Source: Acidovorax sp. NO-1 (lineage in GTDB: Bacteria > Pseudomonadota > Gammaproteobacteria > Burkholderiales > Burkholderiaceae_C). From it: 43,546 nucleotides of DNA. The notes under the pieces were generated by a model that did not search any database, was not told where the DNA came from, and worked only from the letters and a program-made list of their open reading frames with translations. The DNA lies in contig NZ_AGTS01000033.1 in NCBI RefSeq assembly GCF_000238595.1, positions 1-43,546 of the forward strand, written 5' to 3'. Below, piece after piece: positions 34,487-42,585 of the stretch (within the stretch, counting starts at the first letter, position 1; each line of letters opens with the position of its first letter). The translations under genes were made by a program, and so were the position numbers.

Positions 34487-35551
34487 ATGGCTACCATTGA
34501 AGTCCGTCGCGCTGACGACGGCAGCATCTCTTACCGCGCCAAGGTCCGGCTAAAGGGCTATCCGCCCGAACACGCCACCTTCAGGCGCAAGACCGACGCC
34601 ACGAAGTGGGCGCACAGTGTCGAAGCGGCCATGCGCGAGGGGCGGTACTTCAAGACCGCCGAGGCCAAGAAGCACACCTTTGCCGACCTTGTGGATCGCT
34701 ACCTGAAGGAAGTCCTCCCCGACCGTCCGAAGAACGCGGCGAATACGCAGCGCCACCTCCAGTTCTGGAAGCAGAAGCTGGGCACGCTGGCACTCGCGGA
34801 CATCACCCCCGCGCTCCTGGTGCAACTGCGCAATGAGTTGCTGGCCGAGACCACGCGCCGGAACAAGCCCCGCTCCAATGCCACCGTGGTGCGCTACCTG
34901 GCCTCTATCTCCCATGCCTTCACAGTCGCCATGAAAGACTGGCAGTGGGTCACCGACAACCCCGTCAGCAAGATTTCCAAGCCCCGCCAGGGGCGGGGGC
35001 GTGAACGCTACCTGTCCGATGACGAGCGGGAGCGCCTGCTGGCGGCCTGCCGCGCCTCCACCAACCGCTACCTTCTCCCCGTGGTCGTTCTGGCCATCTC
35101 CACCGGCATGCGTCGCGGTGAAATCATGAACCTGCGCTGGCAGGACATCGACTTCCAGCGCGGCACCATCCTCCTGACGGCCACCAAGAATGACACCTCG
35201 CGCTCCGTCCCTCTCACGGGCCTTGCGCTGATGCTCCTCCAGGACCTTGCCAAAATGCGCCGACTCGACACCACCCTGGTCTTCTACGGCTCCCTGCCAA
35301 ACAAGCCCATGGACCTGAAAAAGCCCTGGGAAGCGGCTGTACGCCAGGCGGGCATGGAGAACTTCCGCTTCCACGACCTGCGGCACACGGCCGCCTCCTA
35401 CCTGGCCATGAACGGTGCCACCACGATGGAAATCGCCGCAGTGCTGGGTCACAAAACACTCCAGATGGTCAAGCGCTACAGCCATCTGACCAACAGCCAC
35501 ACGGCCAAGGTCGTGACCGCCATGAACGACAAAATTTTTGGGGTTGCCTGA
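34487..35551 (+). CDS. Tyrosine integrase of the tRNA-Lys island
   Basis: The 354-residue phage-type integrase has an N-terminal arm-binding part, a SAM-like core-binding domain (about residues 60-165) and a catalytic domain with Arg209 (in 'STGMRRGEIMNLRW'), Lys234, His296 and Arg299 ('FHDLRH'), His322 ('GHK') and the nucleophile Tyr331 ('MVKRYSH'). All catalytic residues are present, so it should be active. It lies 286 bases from tRNA-Lys and points into the island, the usual arrangement. AAAGG precedes the ATG. Confidence 0.95.
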   Translation: MATIEVRRADDGSISYRAKVRLKGYPPEHATFRRKTDATKWAHSVEAAMREGRYFKTAEAKKHTFADLVDRYLKEVLPDRPKNAANTQRHLQFWKQKLGTLALADITPALLVQLRNELLAETTRRNKPRSNATVVRYLASISHAFTVAMKDWQWVTDNPVSKISKPRQGRGRERYLSDDERERLLAACRASTNRYLLPVVVLAISTGMRRGEIMNLRWQDIDFQRGTILLTATKNDTSRSVPLTGLALMLLQDLAKMRRLDTTLVFYGSLPNKPMDLKKPWEAAVRQAGMENFRFHDLRHTAASYLAMNGATTMEIAAVLGHKTLQMVKRYSHLTNSHTAKVVTAMNDKIFGVA

Positions 35552-35767
35552 GCCGTAGCCGCCTCAATACCACCAAAGACGAAAGGGGGAAGCAGCTAGC
35601 CTCAACAGGCAAAAATCGCTAACATTTCCGAGCGCGCAAGTAATTGCGCTGTGCAACGAAGCCTATCGCCGGTGTGGCGTGTGGTGGAGCCCTCGTGCCA
35701 GTCCTTGCTGCATTGATTTGCGGCCTTGATCTGGCGATATGTCTCCATCGCACGAAAGGCCACATCC

Positions 35768-36109
35768 ATGGCGAGCGACATCACTCCTAGTCACCACAGT
35801 GCCCCCCATCGTCTCAATGCACCCGCCGCAGCGGCTGCAAACCAGGCGTTCCCCCTACCCCAGAAACGCACGAAAACGACGGCGGCGCAGCTTGCGCCCA
35901 GCGCAGGCACTGAGCAGCGCGGGCCGTTCATTCCCGTCACCGACTGGAATCTGCGCCACCCCTGGCCGCCCATCGGGGGCTTGCGCCACCTCATCTTCCA
36001 CGCGGCCTCCAACGGCTTCGACAAAGTCATCCGCCGTGTTGGACGCCGTGTGCTGATCGACGAGGCCGCATTCTTCGCCTGGGTTGATGGCAATGGAGGT
36101 GCGAAATGA
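35768..36109 (+). CDS. Small DNA-binding protein (AlpA/excisionase-like)
   Basis: A 113-residue protein whose C-terminal half ('WPPIGGLRHLIFHAASNGFDKVIRRVGRRVLIDEAAFFAWVD') resembles the excisionase/AlpA-type winged helix domain seen next to integrases in integrative elements. The N-terminal half is low in structure. The ATG at 35768 follows AAAGG. The stop overlaps the start of the primase-like gene by four bases (ATGA). A role in excision control or in activating the downstream genes is inferred from position. The 216 bases before it hold a small GCGC hairpin near 35635 and presumably the promoter. Confidence 0.75.
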   Translation: MASDITPSHHSAPHRLNAPAAAAANQAFPLPQKRTKTTAAQLAPSAGTEQRGPFIPVTDWNLRHPWPPIGGLRHLIFHAASNGFDKVIRRVGRRVLIDEAAFFAWVDGNGGAK

Positions 36110-37305
36110 AAAACCAGGCCCCTTCCACAAACGGCTCCTGCGACGCGATCACTTGCTTGATGTGCCTTGCAGGCTACTCAGCCACCAAAACGTTCGTCAC
36201 CGACGCCGCCGGCAAGGTCATCAAACACGATTTCAACGCTGGTACGCTGTTTTACCAATTCGAGCAGCCCATCAACAACATCCTCGAACTCTCCGAGGCC
36301 CTGACCGAACTTGAGAAAAACCCCAGTGCGTCGGTGATCAGGGGGTCGCTCTGCGACCCTACACTCGCTGGCGAGGCTCTGCGGCGCCTGGGCGCAGGTG
36401 AAGGGCAAAATTTCAAAGGACATTTCAAGACCCCGGCTCAGGGTCGTCACTGGGTCTTGATTGATGTCGACAAGTTGAAACTGCCAAAGAGCTTGCCGCT
36501 TACCGCGAAGAATCTGGGCAGGATTCTTCACTGGATCACAGACCAACTGCCGCCCGAACTCCAAGACGTGTCATTCCACTGGCAGCTCTCCAGCAGTGCT
36601 GGTGTTTTTGGCACCGATTCTGTCTCCGCCCACTTCTGGTTCTGGCTGACGCGGCCCGCCACGAATGCCGACCTCAAAGCATGGGGTGCGGCGTTCAACG
36701 CATCGTCGAAGCGGTTGAAAATTGACCTTGCGCTGTTTCAACACGTCCAGGCGCACTACACGGCTGCACCGGTTTTCGTGGGCATGGCAGACCCGTTCCC
36801 CAAACGATCTGGTCTGACGCGCAAAGGACGCGATGCAGCCACTATTGTCGCGCCGTCATCTTCACACTCAGTGGTGGGCAAGCACCGCCCCAAGGGGAAA
36901 GCCCTCACCATCTCCAAAGGACCGAGTGGCTTCGAGGCCATCGTCGAATCGATCGGTGATCACCCTGGCGGGGCAGGCTTCCGTCAGCCCTTGCTGCGCG
37001 CAGCGGCCAGCTACGTCAGCACCCACGGAGCGGCCAACACAGATCCGCAAGCGCTCTTTGAGCGGCTGAACCGTGCGGTATTCGAAGCCGATAGCTCGGC
37101 CCATACACCCGAGGAAATTGCGGAGCGGGCAAGCTTCGCAACCATCATGCCGATGATCAATTCGGCGATGAAAAAGTTTGGAAATAAGGCGAGCACCCAC
37201 TCGCCGCACCTGATCAAGGGAGCGCCCCCCTCCACTCTCGGCTCGCACACACAGTTGTCGCCCGCGCAGATGGCCACAGAAATTCAGACATTTTTCACGA
37301 TCTGA
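36106..37305 (+). CDS. Primase-like replication protein (AEP-type candidate)
   Basis: The 399-residue protein has 'RHWVLIDVDK' (acidic pair Asp120/Asp122), 'SVSAHFWFWLTRPATNADLKAWG' with His176, 'LKIDLALFQHVQAHYTAAPVF' with Asp207, and a helical C-terminal third. That is the layout of archaeo-eukaryotic primase/polymerase domains in plasmids, phages and satellites: DxD, then a His, then a third acid. The identity is by pattern, not by close match. It is coupled to the gene before (ATGA) and is followed eight bases later by a helicase gene, which supports a primase-helicase replication module. Confidence 0.7.
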   Translation: MKNQAPSTNGSCDAITCLMCLAGYSATKTFVTDAAGKVIKHDFNAGTLFYQFEQPINNILELSEALTELEKNPSASVIRGSLCDPTLAGEALRRLGAGEGQNFKGHFKTPAQGRHWVLIDVDKLKLPKSLPLTAKNLGRILHWITDQLPPELQDVSFHWQLSSSAGVFGTDSVSAHFWFWLTRPATNADLKAWGAAFNASSKRLKIDLALFQHVQAHYTAAPVFVGMADPFPKRSGLTRKGRDAATIVAPSSSHSVVGKHRPKGKALTISKGPSGFEAIVESIGDHPGGAGFRQPLLRAAASYVSTHGAANTDPQALFERLNRAVFEADSSAHTPEEIAERASFATIMPMINSAMKKFGNKASTHSPHLIKGAPPSTLGSHTQLSPAQMATEIQTFFTI

Positions 37306-37313
37306 GGCAGGCC

Positions 37314-39227
37314 ATGACCATCGAAGTGCTGAAGGCACCCGCCGGGTGCGGGAAAACACACGCCTATGTGGACATGATCACCCGGGTGAGCCCACTTACC
37401 CAGATCGAAATCTACGTCCCCACCATCAAACTCGCCGAAGAGATCAAGCAGGCCATCGCTCAACGCGGTACGGCGCACCGTGCTTCTGTGATCAGGGGGC
37501 GTGAGCAGATTGGTCCACACAATCAGCCCTTGTGCATGCGGCATATATTGGCTGCCGCAATGAGCAGCAAGGGGGTGAGCGTCTTCCCAACCCTGTGCAT
37601 GCAACGCACCCAATACGGGACTTCGCACTGCCAAAACTACGAGCAGTGCGGGTACATCCAACAATATCAGCAGTCCAACATCCACATCTACACCCATGCG
37701 CACTTGCAGCTGGGGCGCACGATGCTGAATGAACGCCAGCCGGACTTGGTGATCATTGACGAAGATTTCACCATGGGCCTTGTGGAACACATCGAAATCC
37801 CGATGTCGTTGCTGTCGCAGGTCAGGGGGCAGCTCGAATTCCAGAATGCCGTGTGCGCAATCATGAACTGGACCAGTACTCAAGACCACGCAGCCTTGCT
37901 TCGTGAATTCCAGCAACAAGGCGGCGGATGGTCTGACCTGGCAGAGACGCTGAAAAAAGTCCGTCCGGCAATCCTCCCTGGCGAACTGGATCAGATAGTG
38001 ATGACCCGCCTGTCCGGCCACCAAAACGTCAGGCCAGTTGCATCTCTGCTTTCGCATCTGGACCGTGTGTTATCAAAAGGACTGGTACCCACTGCCATCG
38101 ACATCACCCCCAACAAGCTCACCGTACATCACCGCCACGAAATCACCCGTTTTGGAGAACTGAAAGGGGGAGGTGCTCCCCTGAGGATCTTCATCACCGA
38201 TGCGACGATTTCCGAAATGATCGTTCGTCAATGCCTGCCCATAGACACCTTCAGGGAGGTTTACGGGCAACGCAATGCGATCGTGGTGCAGTGCTCTGAT
38301 TCGATGTGCTCCACGTCCTCGCTCACGCCTGCTAAACAAAACGGCGCGGCAAGCCAGCGACGGGCAATGAAGCGGCTTTCAGATGTGCAAGCTCTGGTGG
38401 ATGAACTTGCGACCACGGGTACGGACATTCTTGTTGTCGGCCCAAGCATCATCACAGGCAACCCTGCCAGGGGGATCGGGTCGAAGCTGGCTACTGCGCC
38501 AAATGTGCACTTGGCACACTTCGGTGCTGTTCGGGGAATCGATGCATGGAAAACCTGTGAAGTGCTGGTACTGATCGGGCGCAACGAGCCCGCACCTCAA
38601 GCGGTCGAGAACATTGCCCGGGCATTCTTCTACGACGATCCCACACCACTCCAACTGACCGGCCAGTGGAAATCTCAAACCAGAGGGTTTGATATGGCCT
38701 CGGGTGAGCAAATCGGTACGATTGTCGAGGGACACCATGATCCGAGGGTTCATGAAGTCCTGATGCAGATACGTGAAGCCGAATCAATACAGGCCCTGGA
38801 CCGCCTGCGCTTGATCCACAACATCGAACCCAAGCTGGTTATCCTGTTGTCAAAACTGCCGTTACCTGGAGTCCAGGTTGACCAGCTTCTGCCTTGGTCT
38901 GAACTGACCCGTGGGAGTGAATTTGAGCGCCTTTACCGCAACAACGGCGGCATACTCCCTCTGAACACATCCTGGATTGCGCATAAGACCGGCAAAACTA
39001 TCGAGGCAACCAAAAAGTCCATCCAGCGCCTATTGAAGAAGAGACATTCTTTACTACGATTTTCCAAGTGGAGAATGTCCCCTCTTGGCCAACCACGCGT
39101 GGCACAGTATCGCCCAGTCGGTCAACGCAGTTGGAGTAAATTCTTCAGCGCCCATGCAACTGATGACCAAGCCAAAACGGCACTGGAAGCTCTGCTGGGG
39201 GACCAGATCAAGGTCAAATCTGAGTAA
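37314..39227 (+). CDS. SF2-like helicase/ATPase with a possible Fe-S or zinc domain
   Basis: The 637-residue protein has Walker A 'APAGCGKT' (residues 8-15) and Walker B 'LVIIDEDF' (145-152). Between them lie four cysteines (74, 95, 106, 112) followed by 'NIHIYTHAHLQLG', the same order as the iron-sulfur domain and following strand in XPD/DinG helicases. The rest contains 'ILVVGPSII' and later a motif-VI-like region. It probably unwinds DNA for island replication together with the upstream primase candidate. The end overlaps the convergent terminase gene by 14 bases. Confidence 0.72.
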   Translation: MTIEVLKAPAGCGKTHAYVDMITRVSPLTQIEIYVPTIKLAEEIKQAIAQRGTAHRASVIRGREQIGPHNQPLCMRHILAAAMSSKGVSVFPTLCMQRTQYGTSHCQNYEQCGYIQQYQQSNIHIYTHAHLQLGRTMLNERQPDLVIIDEDFTMGLVEHIEIPMSLLSQVRGQLEFQNAVCAIMNWTSTQDHAALLREFQQQGGGWSDLAETLKKVRPAILPGELDQIVMTRLSGHQNVRPVASLLSHLDRVLSKGLVPTAIDITPNKLTVHHRHEITRFGELKGGGAPLRIFITDATISEMIVRQCLPIDTFREVYGQRNAIVVQCSDSMCSTSSLTPAKQNGAASQRRAMKRLSDVQALVDELATTGTDILVVGPSIITGNPARGIGSKLATAPNVHLAHFGAVRGIDAWKTCEVLVLIGRNEPAPQAVENIARAFFYDDPTPLQLTGQWKSQTRGFDMASGEQIGTIVEGHHDPRVHEVLMQIREAESIQALDRLRLIHNIEPKLVILLSKLPLPGVQVDQLLPWSELTRGSEFERLYRNNGGILPLNTSWIAHKTGKTIEATKKSIQRLLKKRHSLLRFSKWRMSPLGQPRVAQYRPVGQRSWSKFFSAHATDDQAKTALEALLGDQIKVKSE

Positions 39228-39660
39228 CTGCTGATATCTCGCCAATCAGGCTAAAAAGTTCCACGTCGGTCATCGCTTCTATGCGATCCCTCTCGGCACT
39301 CGCTCTCAGACCGACGTCCACCTTGGCAGCCGTCGGCGCGTAAAACCCCATCAGTTTGGCTATCTCCCTCAACCCCGCAATCATCCCTGCGGGGTTTCTT
39401 TGTTCCCGGGCCATCTCCACGGCCTCCAGAAGCCCCGCCAAGACGTTTTCCCGGTCAATCCATAGACGTGTAGCGTCGGCCTTCTGCCGGGCCCCTATGG
39501 CGCTGGAAATGGCTACATTCGTTAGCAACCGGTGCGCGGCCACCCGGGCGCCAGCGGCCCCGTATCCGGCCCGTATGGCAGCCTGGGTGCCGTTCGCATC
39601 CACGAGGTACTCGTCGATGAACCGGGTCTGTCTGGCGGTCAGAACGGGACTGGGAAACAT
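39214..39660 (-). CDS. Terminase small subunit
   Basis: A 148-residue protein matching the Terminase_2 family: N-terminal helix-turn-helix 'LTARQTRFIDEYLVDANGTQAAIRAGY', then 'VAAHRLLTNVAISSAI' and a helical oligomerisation region. The small terminase recognises the packaging site on phage DNA. No large terminase, portal or capsid gene is present in the window, which fits a satellite that redirects a helper phage's packaging. It is read against the integrase-helicase block. No Shine-Dalgarno sequence is visible; the ATG abuts a palindrome at 39661-39695. Confidence 0.85.
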   Translation of the reverse strand: MFPSPVLTARQTRFIDEYLVDANGTQAAIRAGYGAAGARVAAHRLLTNVAISSAIGARQKADATRLWIDRENVLAGLLEAVEMAREQRNPAGMIAGLREIAKLMGFYAPTAAKVDVGLRASAERDRIEAMTDVELFSLIGEISAVTQI

Positions 39661-39695
39661 GCCTATATTTTAAGCGCATTGCCTAAAATATAGGC
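39661..39695 (-). promoter_or_regulatory. Palindrome abutting the terminase start codon
   Basis: GCCTATATTTTA (39661-39672) and its exact inverse TAAAATATAGGC (39684-39695) flank an 11-base spacer. TAAAAT on the minus strand, six bases before the ATG, could be a -10, giving a leaderless message. The site looks like an operator overlapping the promoter. Confidence 0.5.
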
Positions 39696-39712
39696 AGTTT
39701 TATGCCTGTTTT

Positions 39713-40924
39713 TCATACACCCGGCACCTCCTCCCAGCACGTCGTGTAGTTCGGTGATTTGCGCTCTTGCAGCATCTGCCAGCCCTGGTAGGCGCCCTGG
39801 GTTGAAACCTTCACCGTACCCCGGCCATAACGCTGGTTCAACGCATCCAGGGCCTGCATCAGCCGCTCGTTGACGGATGGGTCAGGCGCCAGCAGATCGC
39901 CCTGATGGTGGCTGGCCGGCGTGATTTCGCTGAGCACAACGCCCGCCTTTTTGTACTGGTATCCGGGTTTGAACATGCGCTCGCACAAGTACGCCGCCCA
40001 GCGGTTCACCTCCAGGCTGTCATGGGTCGGATAGGTCAATGGCACGGCCAGGCTGGGCATGTACTGGGGCTGGTCTTGACGGAAACGGTTCGTCTGCAGA
40101 AAGACCTGAATCACAGCAGCATGGCTGTTTTGTGCGCGCAGTTTGGCGCAGGCATTGGCCACGAAGGTGGACAGCGCGTCTTTCAGCACCGGTAAATCCG
40201 TCACCATGCGGCCGAATGACCGGCTGGAGATGATTTGCTGGCGGTCAGGCTGCACTTCCTGCAGTTCAATGCAGGGGGTTTCCTGCAGCTCCCGCTGGGT
40301 CTTTTCCATCACCACCCCGAACTCGGCGCGCAAGGTCGGTACATGCGCCGCACGCAAGTCCTGCACGGTCCGCACCCCATGCCGGGTCAGCCGCTGGGTA
40401 AGCTTGCGGCCCACGCCCCACAAGTCTTCCACCGGGATACGTTGCAGCAGCCGGGTTTTCTGATCCTCGGTCAGCGCGTTGTAGTTGAAGACCCCCTTGG
40501 AACGCGGGTGCTTCTTGGCCACATGGTTGGCCAACTTGGCCAGGGTCTTGGTGGGACCGATGCCGACGCACACGGGAATGCCTGTCCACCGCCCTACCCG
40601 CTCGCGGATGGCGTAGCCCACCTCCCGAACCTTTGGGATGCCGGTCAGGTCCGCGAAGCACTCATCGATGGAATACATCTCGTGCCGAGGCGAAAAGGCT
40701 GCCACGATGCCCATGACCCGATTGGAGATGTCGGCATACAGCGCATAGTTGCTGCTCAGGGCCACGATGCCATGCTGCTCCGCCAATGCCTGGCATTCAA
40801 ACCAGGGCTGGCCCATCTTCACGCCCAGGGCCTTGGCCTCGTTGGAGCGTGAAACCACGCAGCCATCGTTGTTCGACAGCACCACCAGGGGCACCTTAAG
40901 CAGGTCTGGCCGGAACAGTCGCTC
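39713..40924 (-). pseudogene. umuC: 5'-truncated umuC (DNA polymerase V catalytic subunit)
   Basis: The reading frame matches UmuC from 'ERLFRPDLL' (about codon 20 of a normal protein) to the end: '[23 protein letters not shown]', '[14 protein letters not shown]' with the catalytic Asp-Glu, '[19 protein letters not shown]' and a full C-terminal domain. The expected first 18 or so residues, including the first catalytic Asp in the 'LVDxNNFY' motif, are missing: left of the break the frame reads 'VRVIQNEA' and meets a stop at 40955. A GTG at 40894 would give 393 residues, but such a protein lacks an essential metal ligand. No umuD is adjacent. I call it a broken gene. Confidence 0.8.
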
Positions 40925-40942
40925 GGCCTCATTCTGAATGAC

Positions 40943-41001
40943 CCTAACAGTTAGTCAGGCTTAAGTGATTGAATTCACTCATGAAACGGCTCCTAACAGT
41001 T
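40943..41001. repeat. Direct repeat CCTAACAGTT beside the umuC break
   Basis: CCTAACAGTT occurs at 40943-40952 and 40992-41001. Between them is an imperfect palindrome (AGTGA...TCACT, about 40964-40979). The stretch 40925-41104 holds no gene. It begins where umuC homology stops and may be a recombination scar or part of a mobile-element end. Confidence 0.4.
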
Positions 41002-41104
41002 TTTGGGCGGATCTCACTGTCTGCACGGATAACCCAGTCGTCAGGTCCGGGTTGAACCTAAAACTTGTTATGTGGGGTCATGTCGCCTACCCTTGAATAT
41101 CTTC

Positions 41105-41557
41105 TCAGAGAAGGCCTTGAAGACGAGCTGCAAGTTGCGAACAGGTACTCTGCGTAAGCCCAATTCGGCCATCGACCAAAAACAAGGACTTGCAGAACGG
41201 CCGATAGAGCCACGATCGATCATCCACGGCGACCCAATTGTGATGTGGCATGTTGTTGGCCCAAAGCCAAGCATGACACTCCGCCTCCCGCTGGTACCCC
41301 ACAAGAGTGGGCGGGACGTTCGTAAGAGCGCAGTATCTGGGGTTTACGCCCTCGATCATTGCCGCAATGTCCGGAGAAAAATTTCGGATTAGCGCCTCGT
41401 AGGGTTGTTCCAGCCGCCAGGTGCTGGTGATCACAACTCGGCACTCAGGCACTTGCCGTAGAGCTTCTTCCATAATGGGCAGGCTGCAGAAGTGCCTGGA
41501 CTCGTGGCAATGCTCGGGGTGCAGAACCCCATCGAAATCAAGAAACAAGATGGGCAT
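41105..41557 (-). CDS. HAD-domain protein (SAK-type)
   Basis: A 150-residue protein opening with the HAD motif I 'ILFLDFDGVLHPEHC' and containing 'CRVVITSTWRLEQP' (motif II Thr/Ser) and 'HHNWVAVDDRSWL' (motif IV acids). It resembles the compact HAD phosphatase domain associated with 'Swiss army knife' RNA-repair proteins, often carried on mobile DNA. Its substrate is unknown. The ATG at 41557 puts motif I at the N-terminus as usual. It is divergent from the XRE regulator; the 114-base gap holds that regulator's operator-like sites. Confidence 0.8.
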   Translation of the reverse strand: MPILFLDFDGVLHPEHCHESRHFCSLPIMEEALRQVPECRVVITSTWRLEQPYEALIRNFSPDIAAMIEGVNPRYCALTNVPPTLVGYQREAECHAWLWANNMPHHNWVAVDDRSWLYRPFCKSLFLVDGRIGLTQSTCSQLAARLQGLL

Positions 41558-41620
41558 GTGCAGGCCTTGTGAACAGATTTCCAACAGAGGCGGAATTTTC
41601 TAAGGCGGTTGTCGGATTAC

Positions 41621-41651
41621 GAGACTAGTTGGTCGTGGTCTTTTTGGTCTC
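41621..41651. promoter_or_regulatory. Operator-like sites upstream of the XRE regulator
   Basis: GAGACTAGTTGGTCGT (41621-41636) matches the palindrome at 42431-42446 at 13 of 16 positions, and a second right half TTGGTCTC follows at 41644-41651. Position between the HAD gene and the XRE gene suggests autoregulation. Confidence 0.6.
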
Positions 41652-41671
41652 ATTAGGCGGAAATCGGGGGG

Positions 41672-41974
41672 ATGTCCTCCCGAAAGCGTGTTCCACCCCA
41701 AGCCGACTTTGGTCGGGCGCTGCAGCAACTGCGCGCTGCCCGGGGACTGGTTCAGGAAGATATGTTGCTGGCCACCAGTCGCCGCCACATCAGTCGCATT
41801 GAACAGGGTCATCAGGTACCCAGTATCCGCACCATTGAAGTGCTGGCCGAGCAGATGCAAATTCATCCATTGACGCTGGTTGCTGCCGCATACTGCCCGG
41901 ATCTTGACGCCACCTCAGTCAGCGAACTCCTCAAAACCATCAAAACGGACTTCAAAGGCATGACGTCGGACTAA
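41672..41974 (+). CDS. XRE-family transcriptional regulator
   Basis: A 100-residue protein with a single helix-turn-helix (about residues 12-68): 'FGRALQQLRAARGLVQEDM', 'TSRRHISRIEQGHQVPSIRTIEVLAEQM'. The C-terminus is a short helical tail. It should repress by binding the GAGACTAATTGGTCTC-type sites found ahead of it (41621-41651) and ahead of the convergent gene (42431-42446). The last four bases overlap the end of that gene. The start is set by AGGCGG ten bases upstream. Confidence 0.88.
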   Translation: MSSRKRVPPQADFGRALQQLRAARGLVQEDMLLATSRRHISRIEQGHQVPSIRTIEVLAEQMQIHPLTLVAAAYCPDLDATSVSELLKTIKTDFKGMTSD

Positions 41975-42411
41975 GTGTGGCAAGCCGAATTGGCTTGCTC
42001 CATGGCGTGCTGAACCAGCAGTTGAAGGCCCTGTATTAGCCCGGTGCCAATGGGAGTTGCGTCTTGGCGCTGCAGCATGCGATTGACAATCTCCCGATCA
42101 ACGGCAGTGCTGAGCAAGCACAGTGCCTCCTGGAGAGTTTCCATTCCGACCTCGAAATTGTCGCCTGAGCGTTTTGCGCCAGCCTTGGACAGGAGCAGAA
42201 GTGCAAGGGGCAAGGCTGCACGAGTCGGGTCGTGCTCCCCGTTCCAGCTAACGCCAGACAAAAGATCTCTGAACTGGTCTGATACCAGCAACAATTGCTT
42301 GTCATCCAGCGCATCCGGCAAGATCGCCTCCCATCCCCTCGACATGATCAGACTCATCATGTCCTGTGCTCCAAATTTTCCGAGAGTCGCTTTTTCCAAA
42401 CGCAGCATCAT
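41971..42411 (-). CDS. Conserved-looking hypothetical protein in the XRE pair
   Basis: A 146-residue, mostly helical protein ('LVSDQFRDLLSGVSWNGEHDPTRAALPLALLLLSKAGAKRSGDN'). Family not recognised, and no signal or membrane segment. It is convergent with the XRE regulator (4-base overlap) yet carries the same palindromic operator at its promoter, so the two are probably one regulatory unit. Lower GC than the chromosome. The start is ATG at 42411 (a second ATG follows at once); the ribosome site is weak. Confidence 0.65.
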   Translation of the reverse strand: MMLRLEKATLGKFGAQDMMSLIMSRGWEAILPDALDDKQLLLVSDQFRDLLSGVSWNGEHDPTRAALPLALLLLSKAGAKRSGDNFEVGMETLQEALCLLSTAVDREIVNRMLQRQDATPIGTGLIQGLQLLVQHAMEQANSACHT

Positions 42412-42423
42412 TCTTCATTCAAG

Positions 42424-42446
42424 TTAATATGAGACTAATTGGTCTC
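42424..42446 (-). promoter_or_regulatory. Palindromic operator over the promoter of the 41971-42411 gene
   Basis: GAGACTAATTGGTCTC (42431-42446) is a 16-base palindrome with one mismatched pair. On the minus strand it is followed directly by ATATTAA (42424-42430), a likely -10. A related site stands before the XRE gene. Confidence 0.65.
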
Positions 42447-42529
42447 GTTCGAGGCCATGCGCAAAGATAGCGGACCCGCAATGCCATTTCTTTGTTCTAG
42501 CCATGCACTACCCTAAATGGAAACAATCC

Positions 42530-42572
42530 GGTTGCCTTGATGCGCTTAAGGAGGCAACCAGCCTGTTGCCTC
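42530..42572 (+). promoter_or_regulatory. Mutually exclusive hairpins in the leader of the chimeric gene
   Basis: GGTTGCC (42530-42536) can pair with GGCAACC (42553-42559), while GAGGCAAC (42551-42558) can pair with GTTGCCTC (42565-42572, perfect 8 pairs, 6-base loop). Both cannot form at once. A strong ribosome site AAGGAGG (42548-42554) sits in the shared arm. The second hairpin is followed by AGATCTTTT, a weak terminator tail. Confidence 0.45.
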
Positions 42573-42585
42573 AGATCTTTTCACC

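Noticed and set aside
34159..34527. A 122-codon minus-strand frame overlapping tRNA-Lys
   Set aside because: Its C-terminus is the translated antisense of the tRNA, a familiar false gene call; no supporting feature.
40941..40957. CCTAAC/GTTAG as an integron attC core
   Set aside because: The core does not fit the RYYYAAC consensus at its first base, and no second core pair or integron integrase is in the window.
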